Source: Lacipirellula parvula (GTDB taxonomy: Bacteria > Planctomycetota > Planctomycetia > Pirellulales > Lacipirellulaceae). From it: a stretch of 64,000 bases of DNA. Location of the stretch: positions 6,492,501 to 6,556,500 of the forward strand of contig NZ_AP021861.1 in NCBI RefSeq assembly GCF_009177095.1. The letters are read 5' to 3'. The position numbers were made by a program, and so were the translations under genes. Shown here piece by piece: positions 41,011 to 49,507 of this stretch. The notes under the pieces were generated by a model, which was not told where the DNA came from, did not search any database, and was given only the letters and a program-made list of their open reading frames with translations. The stretch's first letter is position 1; every line of letters begins with the position of its first letter.

Positions 41011-41856
41011 TCACTCGCTACCCTTCTCCAATCGCTTTCCTTCCAAAAACTCCCACACGCGTTCGTTCTCGCGGCGCGGCCAACCATGGCCGAAACCCTC
41101 AATCATCCGGAACTCTACCGGATGCCCCGCCCGCTCGAACGCTTCGTAACCTTTTCGAACCATTGCCGGCGGGACTTGGCGATCGCGGTCGCCGACGAGG
41201 AACAGCATTGGGCACTTGTTGGCCGTCTGCAGCGGGCTGTCGCCGAGCGGATCTGGCAGCCAGCCGCAGCCGACGACGGTGGCGGCGATCTGGTCGCTGC
41301 ACATCGCGGTGAGCGCGTTCGCCGCCGCGCCGCCCTGCGAGACGCCGAGTAGGTAGATCCGCTGCGGGTCAACGTCGTACTCGCGGACGACGAAGTCGCA
41401 CATGGCGTTGAAGAACTTCGCGTCGGGTTCGTAGATGCCTGGATTCTCCGGCGGGATGAACGGCGGCCAGTTGAGCATTCGCCCCTGCAAGTAGACGAGC
41501 AGGAAGCCCTTTTCGATCGCTAGGCGGTCGAGTTCCGTGTACGCGGCCATTTCGTCGACGGTGTCGAGGGCGCCGTGGAGGGCGAAGATGACTGGGATGT
41601 TGTGATTGGGTTTGGCGGGGGTTGGGTGTGAGGGAAAGACCGAGGGGATGAACCCCTCGGCTCGCTTGTCGACACTTGGCGCTACGAGTCGGTACTCGCG
41701 TGGCTCGCCGTCGATGATTATCGAGCCGTGCACCACCGTAGCTTGCGGCTGCCAGGACCATGTGGCGAAAGCGCCGACGAGCAGGGAGAGAATCCCCACG
41801 CCGACGGCCCTCTTCCAGCGCCTCTGCCCTGTCGGTAATGCACGATCAGCTTCCAT
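41011..41856 (-). CDS. Alpha/beta-hydrolase esterase (PHB-depolymerase/LpqC-like)
   Basis: 281 residues from ATG at 41856 (an upstream start at 41934 is also open). A membrane anchor lies at 16-33. The esterase fold has VIFALHGALDTVDEMA at about 89-104, the nucleophile elbow LLGVSQGGAAA with Ser173, Asp223/225 in VGDRDRQVP and His257 in GFGHGWP. The family hydrolyses esters such as feruloyl or hydroxybutyrate polymers; the substrate is unknown. A palindromic element is read in frame as RAEGFIPSV at 65-73. Confidence 0.85.
   Translation of the reverse strand: MEADRALPTGQRRWKRAVGVGILSLLVGAFATWSWQPQATVVHGSIIIDGEPREYRLVAPSVDKRAEGFIPSVFPSHPTPAKPNHNIPVIFALHGALDTVDEMAAYTELDRLAIEKGFLLVYLQGRMLNWPPFIPPENPGIYEPDAKFFNAMCDFVVREYDVDPQRIYLLGVSQGGAAANALTAMCSDQIAATVVGCGWLPDPLGDSPLQTANKCPMLFLVGDRDRQVPPAMVRKGYEAFERAGHPVEFRMIEGFGHGWPRRENERVWEFLEGKRLEKGSE
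41636..41666. repeat. CGAGGGG palindromic element in the esterase gene
   Basis: CGAGGGGATGAACCCCTCGG is a stem-loop that, on the minus strand, encodes AEGFIPSV. It is identical in sequence and frame to the copy at 44905-44935. Confidence 0.9.
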
Positions 41857-42264
41857 CGACGCCGAACTCACCACGATTAGGAAAGCCGAAAAACCGCTCC
41901 GCCGGCCGATCAGAGGTAAATGGACGGCGGCCACCAGCCGATCGTCCCGAAAATTGCGGCCTTCACGCAGAAAACCCTACAAAAACAGGCCTGCAACGCC
42001 CTTGAAAAATATGACAAATACTTCCTTCCAAGTGATTGCCGCCCCTGCATCGGGCAGTTAATCTACAGCCTGGCAATTGTATTACCATTCAATCGCCTCC
42101 CTTTTCTCGACGATCTATTCTTGGCACGCCTCCGCCCCCCCGCATACCTGGCGGAACAGCACGCACTCACTCAAAGCAATTAAGCAAACCCGCGGAACAG
42201 GCTGAGAACGAGAGCAGCCTCTCTCGCGCGACACCACCTTTTCTTCATCACGAGGTCAGACATC
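41857..42264. other. Gap upstream of the first PEP-CTERM gene
   Basis: About 400 bases, partly the alternative N-terminal extension of the esterase, partly an AT-richer stretch at 42060-42200. It holds a candidate ribosome site (GAGGT) at the very end. No gene or strong signal is visible. Confidence 0.4.
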
Positions 42265-42969
42265 ATGAAGCGAATCTTGCTGTGCGTCGCGGTCGTTGCC
42301 GCGTTATTCGCCAGCACCGCCCAAGCGGCAACCGTCTACGACATCTCCGCCGGTTTTGATACGGCGAACAATCCCAGCACGCTCGGCCCGTGGAGCTACG
42401 GCTCTTCGACCGGCTTGTCGTTCGTCCCGCTGCCGCTCACCGGCGGCAGCAATCCGATCTATCATTGGCGGTCGGCTTCGGAAGAGGTGTACATCGAAAA
42501 GAACACCTCCGCCTCGTCGACGGTCGACTCCTTCGGCCGTTATTGGCCTGCCGGTCAAGTTACCATCCATCCCGGCAGCGCCGAATACGGCGTCTTGCGA
42601 TTCACGGCGCCTGTCGCCGGCACGTACAACTTCAACGTTGGGTACACGGGCAACAGCCCCGCGAACACGACGACCGACGTGCACGTCGTCCTCAACGGGA
42701 ACCTCGCTCCGCCGCTGTACAGCGGACTGGTCAACAGCGCTCAAGACGTCCCGAACGGCATCAACGGCGCCGGGCCGACCTTCACGGACACGGTGACGCT
42801 GGCGGCCGGCGGCACGCTCGATTTCGTCGTCGGCAACGGCGGCAACGGTCATCCCAACGACCTCACGGGCATCTCTGGTTCGGTCACGCTCGTTCCCGAG
42901 CCGGCGACTTTGCTGTTGGCGACGCTGGGCGTCGCTGCTTGCGGTGCGGTTCGCCGCCGCCGCGACTAG
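42265..42969 (+). CDS. PEP-CTERM sorted secreted protein 1
   Basis: 234 residues. The signal peptide MKRILLCVAVVAALFASTAQ is followed by a beta-rich secreted domain (YWPAGQVTIHPGSAEYGVLR, TFTDTVTLAAGGTLDFVVGN) and the C-terminal sorting signal VPEPATLLLATLGVAACG with RRRR. The PEP motif, hydrophobic helix and basic tail direct processing by an exosortase. The N-terminal domain resembles secreted proteins of unknown function in planctomycetes. Confidence 0.85.
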   Translation: MKRILLCVAVVAALFASTAQAATVYDISAGFDTANNPSTLGPWSYGSSTGLSFVPLPLTGGSNPIYHWRSASEEVYIEKNTSASSTVDSFGRYWPAGQVTIHPGSAEYGVLRFTAPVAGTYNFNVGYTGNSPANTTTDVHVVLNGNLAPPLYSGLVNSAQDVPNGINGAGPTFTDTVTLAAGGTLDFVVGNGGNGHPNDLTGISGSVTLVPEPATLLLATLGVAACGAVRRRRD

Positions 42970-43131
42970 GACGACACGGAGCGATCAATCGCGTCCACGC
43001 CAATGGGGTCGGGAGTCTTATGCCACGAGCGGCAAAGGCTCTCGACTCTTTCTTTGCGTGCCATGAACGCTCTCAGCAAGCACCGTCCAATCAAGTATGC
43101 CAACCAGGGCTACCCGAACTCGCGGTAGCGA

Positions 43132-44349
43132 CTATCGCCGTTGCCGACGGCGTGCCGCCAGGCAACAGGCGAATCCGCTGCAAACTAACGCAAGCGTCGT
43201 CGGCTCGGGGACCGGATTGAGCAGGAACCCGCGAACTTCCAACGGCACGCCGCCTGGCCCGTCGGGGTCGTACGAACCGATGCCAACGATCTGGCCGCGG
43301 TCATTGATGCCGCGAACTCCATATAGCTGCCAGCCAGCGCCGGTGGAGTCGAGCAAGTCGCCCAAGTTCTGCATGCCGCCGCTGCTGGTCCAGAGAAACG
43401 ACAAGCCGTTAATAAGATTGGCCGATGAGCTACTGGTTGCGGAATCATCATCAGCGACGCCGACAACCATTCCAGCGTTATTGACATCGACCGCGCGACT
43501 TTGCAATCTACCGGGCAACAGCCCCAAATCGGACATGACGCCCGTTGAGCCGTTGGGAACTTGCGGATTCCAGAACATCGCGTGCCGGCGATTGCCGACG
43601 ACCGTGTCGCCGGCAACCTGCCCGACGTCGTTGATCTCCGCAGCAGAACTCGCGAGCCCCATCGGAGTCGCACTGAGCGGATACCGCACGCCGGCGAGGC
43701 CATTGGGGACGGTGGGAATGAAAACAAACGCCCCCTTGGCATCGACGCCAGCGATGTCGCCCCGCTCGTTGATGCTGTTGAGGACGACGTTCGTCCCGCC
43801 GCCGCCGCCGAAGAGCGTCATCGAACCGGTCGCCCCGTTGGGCGTCGATGGCTTCCAAATATAGGATTGCCGACCCCCGCCGACGAAATCCCAGCCGTTC
43901 ACGAGGATCGTCCCGTCTTCGCCGATATCCGGGCCGATGGGCCCTTCGAGATTCCCGCTAGGCCCAGGCGGGTACATTGCCTGCGAGATGGCGCCAGACG
44001 CGCCGTTTGGCAGATCGGGGGTCCAGAAGGGTTGGCTCAACGCCCCGGAGAGTATGCCGGGGCTTTTGCTGAGAATCTGCCCATAGTTATTCAACCGCAC
44101 GCCATCCCAAAGCCCCGTCCCGAAAGCGATTGACGTCGGAGCGGTCGCCCCTGGCTGCAGTAGCCCCGCGACAGGCGAGCCAAATCGAGGAGGCATGACG
44201 CCGGCGACCTGCCCTTGCTCGTTGATGTCGTCAGGCTGGAAGCCAGCCAGGTCAACTAACCGATAGCTTGGCGCCGCGTACGCGTCGAACACGCTGCACA
44301 GCAATGCCGCAATGACTCCCAGCCAGACACGCACGCAGCAGATTCTCAT
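43132..44349 (-). CDS. PEP-CTERM protein with HAF-like repeats
   Basis: 405 residues from ATG at 44349 with GAGG upstream. The signal peptide (MRICCVRVWLGVIAALLCSV) is followed by repeated units of D-x-N-x-x-G-x-x-x-G type: DINEQGQVAGVM, SINERGDIAGVD, EINDVGQVAGDT, DVNNAGMVVGVA, GINDRGQIVGIG. These are typical of the HAF-repeat family, where each unit forms a small beta structure. The end is VPEPTTLALVCSGFACC plus an arginine-rich tail. It is exported and anchored or released by an exosortase; the ligand is unknown. Confidence 0.85.
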   Translation of the reverse strand: MRICCVRVWLGVIAALLCSVFDAYAAPSYRLVDLAGFQPDDINEQGQVAGVMPPRFGSPVAGLLQPGATAPTSIAFGTGLWDGVRLNNYGQILSKSPGILSGALSQPFWTPDLPNGASGAISQAMYPPGPSGNLEGPIGPDIGEDGTILVNGWDFVGGGRQSYIWKPSTPNGATGSMTLFGGGGGTNVVLNSINERGDIAGVDAKGAFVFIPTVPNGLAGVRYPLSATPMGLASSAAEINDVGQVAGDTVVGNRRHAMFWNPQVPNGSTGVMSDLGLLPGRLQSRAVDVNNAGMVVGVADDDSATSSSSANLINGLSFLWTSSGGMQNLGDLLDSTGAGWQLYGVRGINDRGQIVGIGSYDPDGPGGVPLEVRGFLLNPVPEPTTLALVCSGFACCLAARRRQRR

Positions 44350-44479
44350 GAGACGCCTCGACAAGAGTTAATGACCAGAAAACCACGACGACTCGTAAAA
44401 CTTTGATTAATGTAACTTCTCGGGAGCCATATGTCGATTATTCGCGACTGCAGCCGCGGGAATGCAATACGCTACGCTG

Positions 44480-44537
44480 CCCGCCGGTTCAAAGAACCGG
44501 GCATTCATCCCCCCCGGTTTGAAGAACCGGGGGCTAA
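44480..44537. repeat. GGTTTGAAGAACC hairpin, double copy
   Basis: CCCGCCGGTTCAAAGAACCG followed by CCCCCGGTTTGAAGAACCGG: two tandem stem-loops of the same family. Single copies lie at 45749-45779 and 48103-48133. Confidence 0.88.
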
Positions 44538-45589
44538 GCGGGGGGGTGGGGTTTTGGCGTGGACATTTTGTCGCCAAACGCATTTTTGGCGACAAAATGC
44601 TCTTGGTCCTCTGGCTGCGGTTCTTGCGGCGGCGATGTCGATGGCGCCGCGCGGCGGGGCTCGATGCAGGGGGATGCAAGCTTGCCCTCCAGGCAGTGCT
44701 CTTTGCCTGGAGCGCATGCGGTTCGCTCGCCGCAAGCCGGCGGGAAATCGGCATCCACTTCTGCGAGGGCGAGTTCGTAGAGGTCTTCACGCGACGGCGA
44801 TGGATCGCTGGGCGCGGCTGGCGGGACCATGCATCTTGGCGCCGCAGCTTGCGCCGCGGGGGCGTCTTCGATGACGGTTGCGTCGTCGTCGGGGTTGTCT
44901 TCTACCGAGGGGATGAACCCCTCGGCTCGCTGGACGCCCTCTTTGGCTCGCTGGATGAAGCCCTCGGCTCGCTCGGCGTCCGCCTCGTCCTGCTTGATGA
45001 ACGTTTCGGCTAGCTTGCGGTCTTCATCGTTGAGGAAGGCGGGAACGCCCGGGGCTTGAGTGAGCAGTTTCCAGCGGAGATGATTGCCGAGCGGCGTTTG
45101 CGGGAGCTTCGGCGACCGCGGATGGCCCCAGGGGCCGAGGTTCGGGAAGCAGCAGTCGAGGGCCCGTTGGCAGGCGGCGTCGATGAACGGGAATAGACGC
45201 TCCTGCTCGGCGGGCGGCAACAGCTGCAGCACTGCTTCCATCACCGCGTTGACGGCATGGTTCACTTGACCGGCGTGCGCCATGTTGGTCGGGCGGCGAG
45301 CGTATTGCTCGGGCCGGGTTCGCTCGAGCAACCATGCGGCAGCCCGCCAGTGGGTGCGGGCGGCGGCTTGCATCAGCTTGAGCGGATCGGGCGGCGCGCT
45401 GAGCGCCAGGAGCAACTCGTGGTCGAAATCTTCGTCGTACTTGCGTTCGCGCTGCACGGTGCGCAGCGAGACGCCGATCGCTTCGGCGGCCTCGACGAGC
45501 GTGGAACTTTCGCGAACGAGTTGGCAGAGCTTGACCCGAAGTTCGGGCGTCAGGACGCGGTTGCGGCCGCGGATGTATTGGCGTTTCAT
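44534..45589 (-). CDS. HTH protein, terminase-small-subunit-like
   Basis: 351 residues. An HTH of Homeodomain/terminase type lies at about 12-50 (LTPELRVKLCQLVRESSTLV, EAAEAIGVSLRTVQRERK). THWRAAAWLLERTRPEQYARR at 79-99 matches a motif found in phage terminase small subunits and in the protein at 1586-1095. The middle is helical. From about 200 the sequence becomes repeat-derived: ERAEGFIQRAKEGVQRAEGF then IPSV, and near the end HFVAKNAFGDKMS from another palindrome. It could be a domesticated phage regulator or packaging protein. No phage genes are adjacent. Confidence 0.65.
   Translation of the reverse strand: MKRQYIRGRNRVLTPELRVKLCQLVRESSTLVEAAEAIGVSLRTVQRERKYDEDFDHELLLALSAPPDPLKLMQAAARTHWRAAAWLLERTRPEQYARRPTNMAHAGQVNHAVNAVMEAVLQLLPPAEQERLFPFIDAACQRALDCCFPNLGPWGHPRSPKLPQTPLGNHLRWKLLTQAPGVPAFLNDEDRKLAETFIKQDEADAERAEGFIQRAKEGVQRAEGFIPSVEDNPDDDATVIEDAPAAQAAAPRCMVPPAAPSDPSPSREDLYELALAEVDADFPPACGERTACAPGKEHCLEGKLASPCIEPRRAAPSTSPPQEPQPEDQEHFVAKNAFGDKMSTPKPHPPA
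44564..44599. repeat. CATTTTGTCGCCAAA perfect inverted repeat
   Basis: Perfect 15-bp arms, CATTTTGTCGCCAAA and TTTGGCGACAAAATG, with a 6-base core. They lie inside the C-terminal coding part of the HTH gene and encode HFVAKNAFGDKM. Confidence 0.92.
44905..44935. repeat. CGAGGGG palindromic element in the HTH gene
   Basis: A second copy of the element seen at 41636, read in the same frame as RAEGFIPSV. Two degenerate tandem copies follow at about 44936-44985. Confidence 0.9.
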
Positions 45590-45887
45590 TGTTGTCCCCC
45601 GTTGTGTTGAACTTGCGTTGAGCGCAGTGCTCGGCCGCGGCAGGCGCCGGCGGCACGAAGTGAACGTGCGTTCACACTACTATATTGGTCGAGGGAATCC
45701 AATAACCGATTTCCGGCCACCTTGAGGAGAATGCGCGCGGAGTGGCGCGAGCCCCCGGTTTGAAGAACCGGGGGCTAAAAAGGGCCGGGGTGGCCGGGAA
45801 TTGGGGGTTGGCGCTTGCCTCTTGTGGCTGCGCCGCCCAGGTAGGCGAGTACGCCAACCTGGGCTACCCGGTGGGCCACCCAGACGA
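45590..45887. other. Gap between HTH gene and beta-rich PEP-CTERM gene
   Basis: It holds the palindrome GTGAACGTGCGTTCAC (about 45660-45675), a GGTTTGAAGAACC hairpin (45749-45779) and the stem CCCAGGTAGGCG/CGCCAACCTGGG (about 45837-45864). No gene is visible. The first palindrome could be an operator for the HTH gene, as it lies upstream of its start. Confidence 0.5.
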
Positions 45888-47960
45888 TCAGCGCTTGCGA
45901 CGGCGACGGTGCATCGCGAGGGTTGCGGCTGCGGTGATGGCGAGGAACATCGTGGCGGGTTCGGGGACGGTGATCGCTTCCAAGCGGAGCGATACCTGGT
46001 AAGGCGAGTAGTCGACGGCCCAGTGGTAGGCGAGGCCATCACGGTGCGAGACGGGGGCGTTGTCGAACGTTCCCGCGACGCCGCCAAGCGCGGTGATGAT
46101 TGGGAAGGCGTCGCCGATTTGCGGGGCGAAGGGGACGCCGCTGGCGTCGAAGAGCAATACCTCCAGCAAGCCGTCGAGCGTCGCGGCGCCATCGGTGACG
46201 AGCAGGTGGTCGTAAGATTCGCCCAGCGCGTCACCGCCGACGCGGACTTGCAGCGTGCCGTCGTCGTCGTTCACGAACCGATTGACGGCGACCAACGCGG
46301 CCAGGTCGGGCTCGATGCCGCGGAACTTCAAGCGACCGTGGTTCTCCAGCCCGGCGGCATCGAAGACGACCGTGTGATGAATGCACATCTCGCCGCCGAG
46401 GCCGTTGATAATCGTGCCCGCGCCGTTGATCTCCGCTCCACTGAGGAAGTGAGACTCGCCGCGCAGTCGCAGTTGCGAAGCGGCTGAGGCGAAGTTCAGC
46501 TGTGCATCGGGCCAGAAGAACACGTTGGCGCCGATTTCGACCTTCGTGGCGTCGACGTTCATCTGGCCGTTCATCACGAAGTGAGCGCCGTCGATCCGAT
46601 TGACGAACAGCACGGGGTTGCCGGAGAGATTGAGCACGCCATTCATCGACCAACCAAACTGCGTACCGCCGCCGAGGTTCATCGTGAGCTTTCCCAAGAA
46701 TCCGCCGCTGATGGTCATCTCGCCTTCGAAAAAATCGAACGGTTCGGTTTTCGTCGTGACCGCGTTGATGACGAAGGGCGCCGCGATATTCCAGTTCGTG
46801 TGATTATCCTCGCCGCTGAAATCGAACAGGCCGGCATTGACCACCGTCGGCGACGTGACGGAAGCGTCGCCGTTTTGCTGGGCGCGGCCGTTGACCGTGA
46901 TGGTTCCGGCCCACTCGGTAGCGCCGTTGAAGTTGACCTGCCCGCCGTGCTCTCCGATGCCGTTGGTGTTGAAGGTTCCCCCCTCGACGCTGGTGTCGCC
47001 GAGGAAGATGAGGCGATCGTCCTCGCCAACGACGACGTTCGCCGTGGGGGCGAGCGTGGCGTCGGCGGCGACTTCGAGCGTCGCCGTCCAGCCGCCGACG
47101 TCGATTCCGCCAGCGAGCGTGACGCGGTCGCCGCTAATGACCGCTCGCTCGGCCGGGCCTTGATTGCCGAGCTGGCCGAACACGTCGATGAAGCTCGACG
47201 CATCAGCGGTCCAAGTGCCGACGCTCATGTTGAGCCGAGCGTACGGGCCAAGCGTGATCAATCCACTGAACGCGTCGGTGATGGCTCCACCGCTGAAGCT
47301 GAGCCGAGCGACATCGCTCCCGCTGACCAAGATTTCGCCGTTGCCGGTTTGTCCGTCGAGATCGAACGCGCCGTCGTTCGTTTGGATGCAATTGATCACG
47401 CCCGCGCCCGCCGCGACTAGGCCGTTGTTCGTGAGCGTCGTCCCCGTTCCCGAGAGTTGAACGCCGCCGTTGTCGTTGAAGAGGCCGCGAATCTGGCCGT
47501 TCACGATCAAGTCTTCGCTGACGCCGATGATGCCATTTTGCAGCCAGACGTTAGACTCGGCGCCGATGATGAGATCATGAGTGAAATAGTCGGTTCCGAA
47601 CCCGGCGTCTTCAACGTTGAGTCGCGTGTTGTCGCCGCTGAGCGTCGTGTCGCCGGCGACGATCATCACGTGCCCTTCGTTTTGCAGGGCCATGCCGTTG
47701 GAAATTTGCAGCCCGGCGATCGTTGCGTCCTGATTGAGGAAAACGGTGTGGTTGACGACGCCGGGGAGGTTGCCGAGGCGGACGACGTCGGCCGCGCCCG
47801 GCGCGCCGGCCGGCGTCCAGCGGGCTGCATTCGACCATGAATCGCTGTCGGCGGCGTTCCACGACTTGTCGACGGCGCGGGCTGCGGGTGCACTCCCTAG
47901 TGCGAGCAGGAGGCCGATCGTACCGGCGAGCCAAATGCGGTTGCTGCGTGTTGCGTTCAT
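45888..47960 (-). CDS. Large beta-rich PEP-CTERM protein (autotransporter-like passenger)
   Basis: 690 residues. After a signal peptide (IWLAGTIGLLLALGSAPAAR), the mature part is a chain of short beta-strands with G-N-D turns (ADVVRLGNLPGVVNHTVFLN, VAADATLAPTANVVVGEDDR), as in the pectin-lyase-like passenger proteins that are frequent in planctomycetes (SDSWSNAARWTPAGAPGAAD at the start is the usual opening). The end is VPEPATMFLAITAAATLAMH with an R/K tail. It is likely surface or extracellular. No enzyme motif is visible. Confidence 0.83.
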   Translation of the reverse strand: MNATRSNRIWLAGTIGLLLALGSAPAARAVDKSWNAADSDSWSNAARWTPAGAPGAADVVRLGNLPGVVNHTVFLNQDATIAGLQISNGMALQNEGHVMIVAGDTTLSGDNTRLNVEDAGFGTDYFTHDLIIGAESNVWLQNGIIGVSEDLIVNGQIRGLFNDNGGVQLSGTGTTLTNNGLVAAGAGVINCIQTNDGAFDLDGQTGNGEILVSGSDVARLSFSGGAITDAFSGLITLGPYARLNMSVGTWTADASSFIDVFGQLGNQGPAERAVISGDRVTLAGGIDVGGWTATLEVAADATLAPTANVVVGEDDRLIFLGDTSVEGGTFNTNGIGEHGGQVNFNGATEWAGTITVNGRAQQNGDASVTSPTVVNAGLFDFSGEDNHTNWNIAAPFVINAVTTKTEPFDFFEGEMTISGGFLGKLTMNLGGGTQFGWSMNGVLNLSGNPVLFVNRIDGAHFVMNGQMNVDATKVEIGANVFFWPDAQLNFASAASQLRLRGESHFLSGAEINGAGTIINGLGGEMCIHHTVVFDAAGLENHGRLKFRGIEPDLAALVAVNRFVNDDDGTLQVRVGGDALGESYDHLLVTDGAATLDGLLEVLLFDASGVPFAPQIGDAFPIITALGGVAGTFDNAPVSHRDGLAYHWAVDYSPYQVSLRLEAITVPEPATMFLAITAAATLAMHRRRRKR

Positions 47961-48306
47961 CGCTGTTCCCCTCGAAGTTGGCGAGGCACTATCGCCGCCC
48001 CTGTTGCGGCGTGCATCGCCTATAGAAGGGAAACGCTAAAGGCGTGGCTTGGCGACAGGGTTCTCGGCGAGAGAAATGGCGCTTGCCGGTTGCGGCCGCG
48101 CGTGCCCCCGGTTTGAAGAACCGGGGGCTAAAAGGGGGCGGAAGCGGTCTATTGCTCGACTTCGAGCGGCCAAGCATAATCGAGTAAGCAGCCCCCCAGG
48201 TTGGGGGCTCTCTGCCGGGGGCAGGCCGCACTCTTTTCCCGGCGCCGGGGTTCCGCGCGACCCCATCGTTCGTTGACCCCACTGTTTCTGCATCCGGAGT
48301 TCGCTA
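47961..48306. other. Divergent promoter region between two PEP-CTERM genes
   Basis: 346 bases. It contains a GGTTTGAAGAACC hairpin at 48103-48133 and GC-rich stems (for example CCCCCCAGGTTGGGGGC near 48192). Both adjacent genes start from here in opposite directions. No gene is visible, and promoters could not be fixed. Confidence 0.45.
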
Positions 48307-49260
48307 ATGCGCCTGCTCTCACTCTGCGCGCCGGCTTTGGCCGTCGCTGCTGCGCTCGGTCTGTCGACCGGCGCTCGCGCCGCCAATCTTGGCGCCGCTA
48401 ACGCCTTCAATGGCTTCGTGTTCGGCAATCTCACTTCTCACGGCCAAGACACCGAAGGTCGCCTCGCGGTTGGCGGAAACTTCACGGCCAGCAGCTATGG
48501 CGTCGGTTCCGGCGGCGTCGGGCCCGCGGTGCCGATCACCAATCCTCGCACCGACGTGCTGGTCGTAGGCGGGAACATGAACGCCCAGGGCGGGTGGCAA
48601 GTGTTCAACGGCAACGCCGTGTGGGGGACGAGCCTCACCGCCGCGCCGACCACGACCAACGGCATCACCTATCAGGGCAATCCGGTCAACTTTGCCGCGG
48701 CTCAGGCCGACCTCACCGCGAAGAGCGCGGCCTGGGGCGCCCTGGCCACGAACGCTTCGGTCGTCTTCGACGGCTACTCGACGCTGACGCTCACCGCGAC
48801 GAACGCCGGGCTGAACGTCTTCAACGTCTCGGAAAGCGTGTGGGAAGCGACAAGCAACAAGCAGATCGTCAACAGCTTTCCGAACGCGACGCTGCTGATC
48901 AACATCGCGGGGAGCGACGTCACGCAGTTCGGCGGCATGTCTTACAACGGCAGCAGCTCGCCGAGCAACAACCACGCGGGCGTGTTGTTCAACTATCCCA
49001 CCGCAACGACCGTGCAGACGAACAACATTGCGATGCTGGGCAGCTTGTTGGCGCCGAACGCGGCGCTGACGATCAACGGCGGCGGCATTAACGGCGTCGG
49101 CGTGGCGGCGAGCGCGCTGCAGCAGAGCGGCGGGGAGTTCCACAACTTCACGTTTGGCGGCGATATTCCGTATACGCCGATCGTGCCAGAGCCGGGGACG
49201 TGCGTGTTGGCCGGCGTCGGGCTGGCGGCGATTGCGGCGAAGCGACGGGCGGCTAAGTAG
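48307..49260 (+). CDS. PEP-CTERM protein with choice-of-anchor A domain
   Basis: 317 residues, with a GGAG site 8 bases before ATG. The signal peptide (MRLLSLCAPALAVAAALGLS) leads into NAFNGFVFGNLTSHGQDTEG RLAVGGNF, the start of the choice-of-anchor A domain, which continues with VLVVGGNMNAQGG and NIAMLGSLLAPNAALTINGG. The domain is known with alternative anchoring ends; here it is PEP-CTERM (VPEPGTCVLAGVGLAAIAAK). It is an exported surface protein of unknown function, followed by a strong terminator. Confidence 0.88.
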   Translation: MRLLSLCAPALAVAAALGLSTGARAANLGAANAFNGFVFGNLTSHGQDTEGRLAVGGNFTASSYGVGSGGVGPAVPITNPRTDVLVVGGNMNAQGGWQVFNGNAVWGTSLTAAPTTTNGITYQGNPVNFAAAQADLTAKSAAWGALATNASVVFDGYSTLTLTATNAGLNVFNVSESVWEATSNKQIVNSFPNATLLINIAGSDVTQFGGMSYNGSSSPSNNHAGVLFNYPTATTVQTNNIAMLGSLLAPNAALTINGGGINGVGVAASALQQSGGEFHNFTFGGDIPYTPIVPEPGTCVLAGVGLAAIAAKRRAAK

Positions 49261-49283
49261 TTTTGCTGCACGCTTGAAGTGAA

Positions 49284-49323
49284 TGACGGCCCTGGCGGGC
49301 GCGACTCGCCGGGGCCGTTTTTT
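49284..49323 (+). terminator. Rho-independent terminator
   Basis: ACGGCCC and GGGCCGT arms with a GC-rich inner stem and six T. It follows the choice-of-anchor A gene. Confidence 0.88.
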
Positions 49324-49362
49324 GCACGCGAAGAGGGCAAGCATTTAAGGAAGGCACATCCT

Positions 49363-49465
49363 GAGGTCCCCTCCCCTTGAAGGGGAGGGTTAGGGAGGGG
49401 TGACGGCAGCGGGTACCAGGGTTCGTTACCCCCTCCCCAGCCCTCCCCTCAAGGGGGAGGGAGCC
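49363..49465. repeat. CCCTCCCC inverted repeat, copy 2
   Basis: Left arm CCCCTCCCCTTGAAGGGGAG, core with GGGTACCAGG, right arm CCCCCTCCCCAGCCCTCCCC. It fills the gap between two convergent genes. Confidence 0.9.
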
Positions 49466-49507
49466 ACAGCATAGCGCAAGCGAGTGGAGACCAACAACCC
49501 GATCAAC

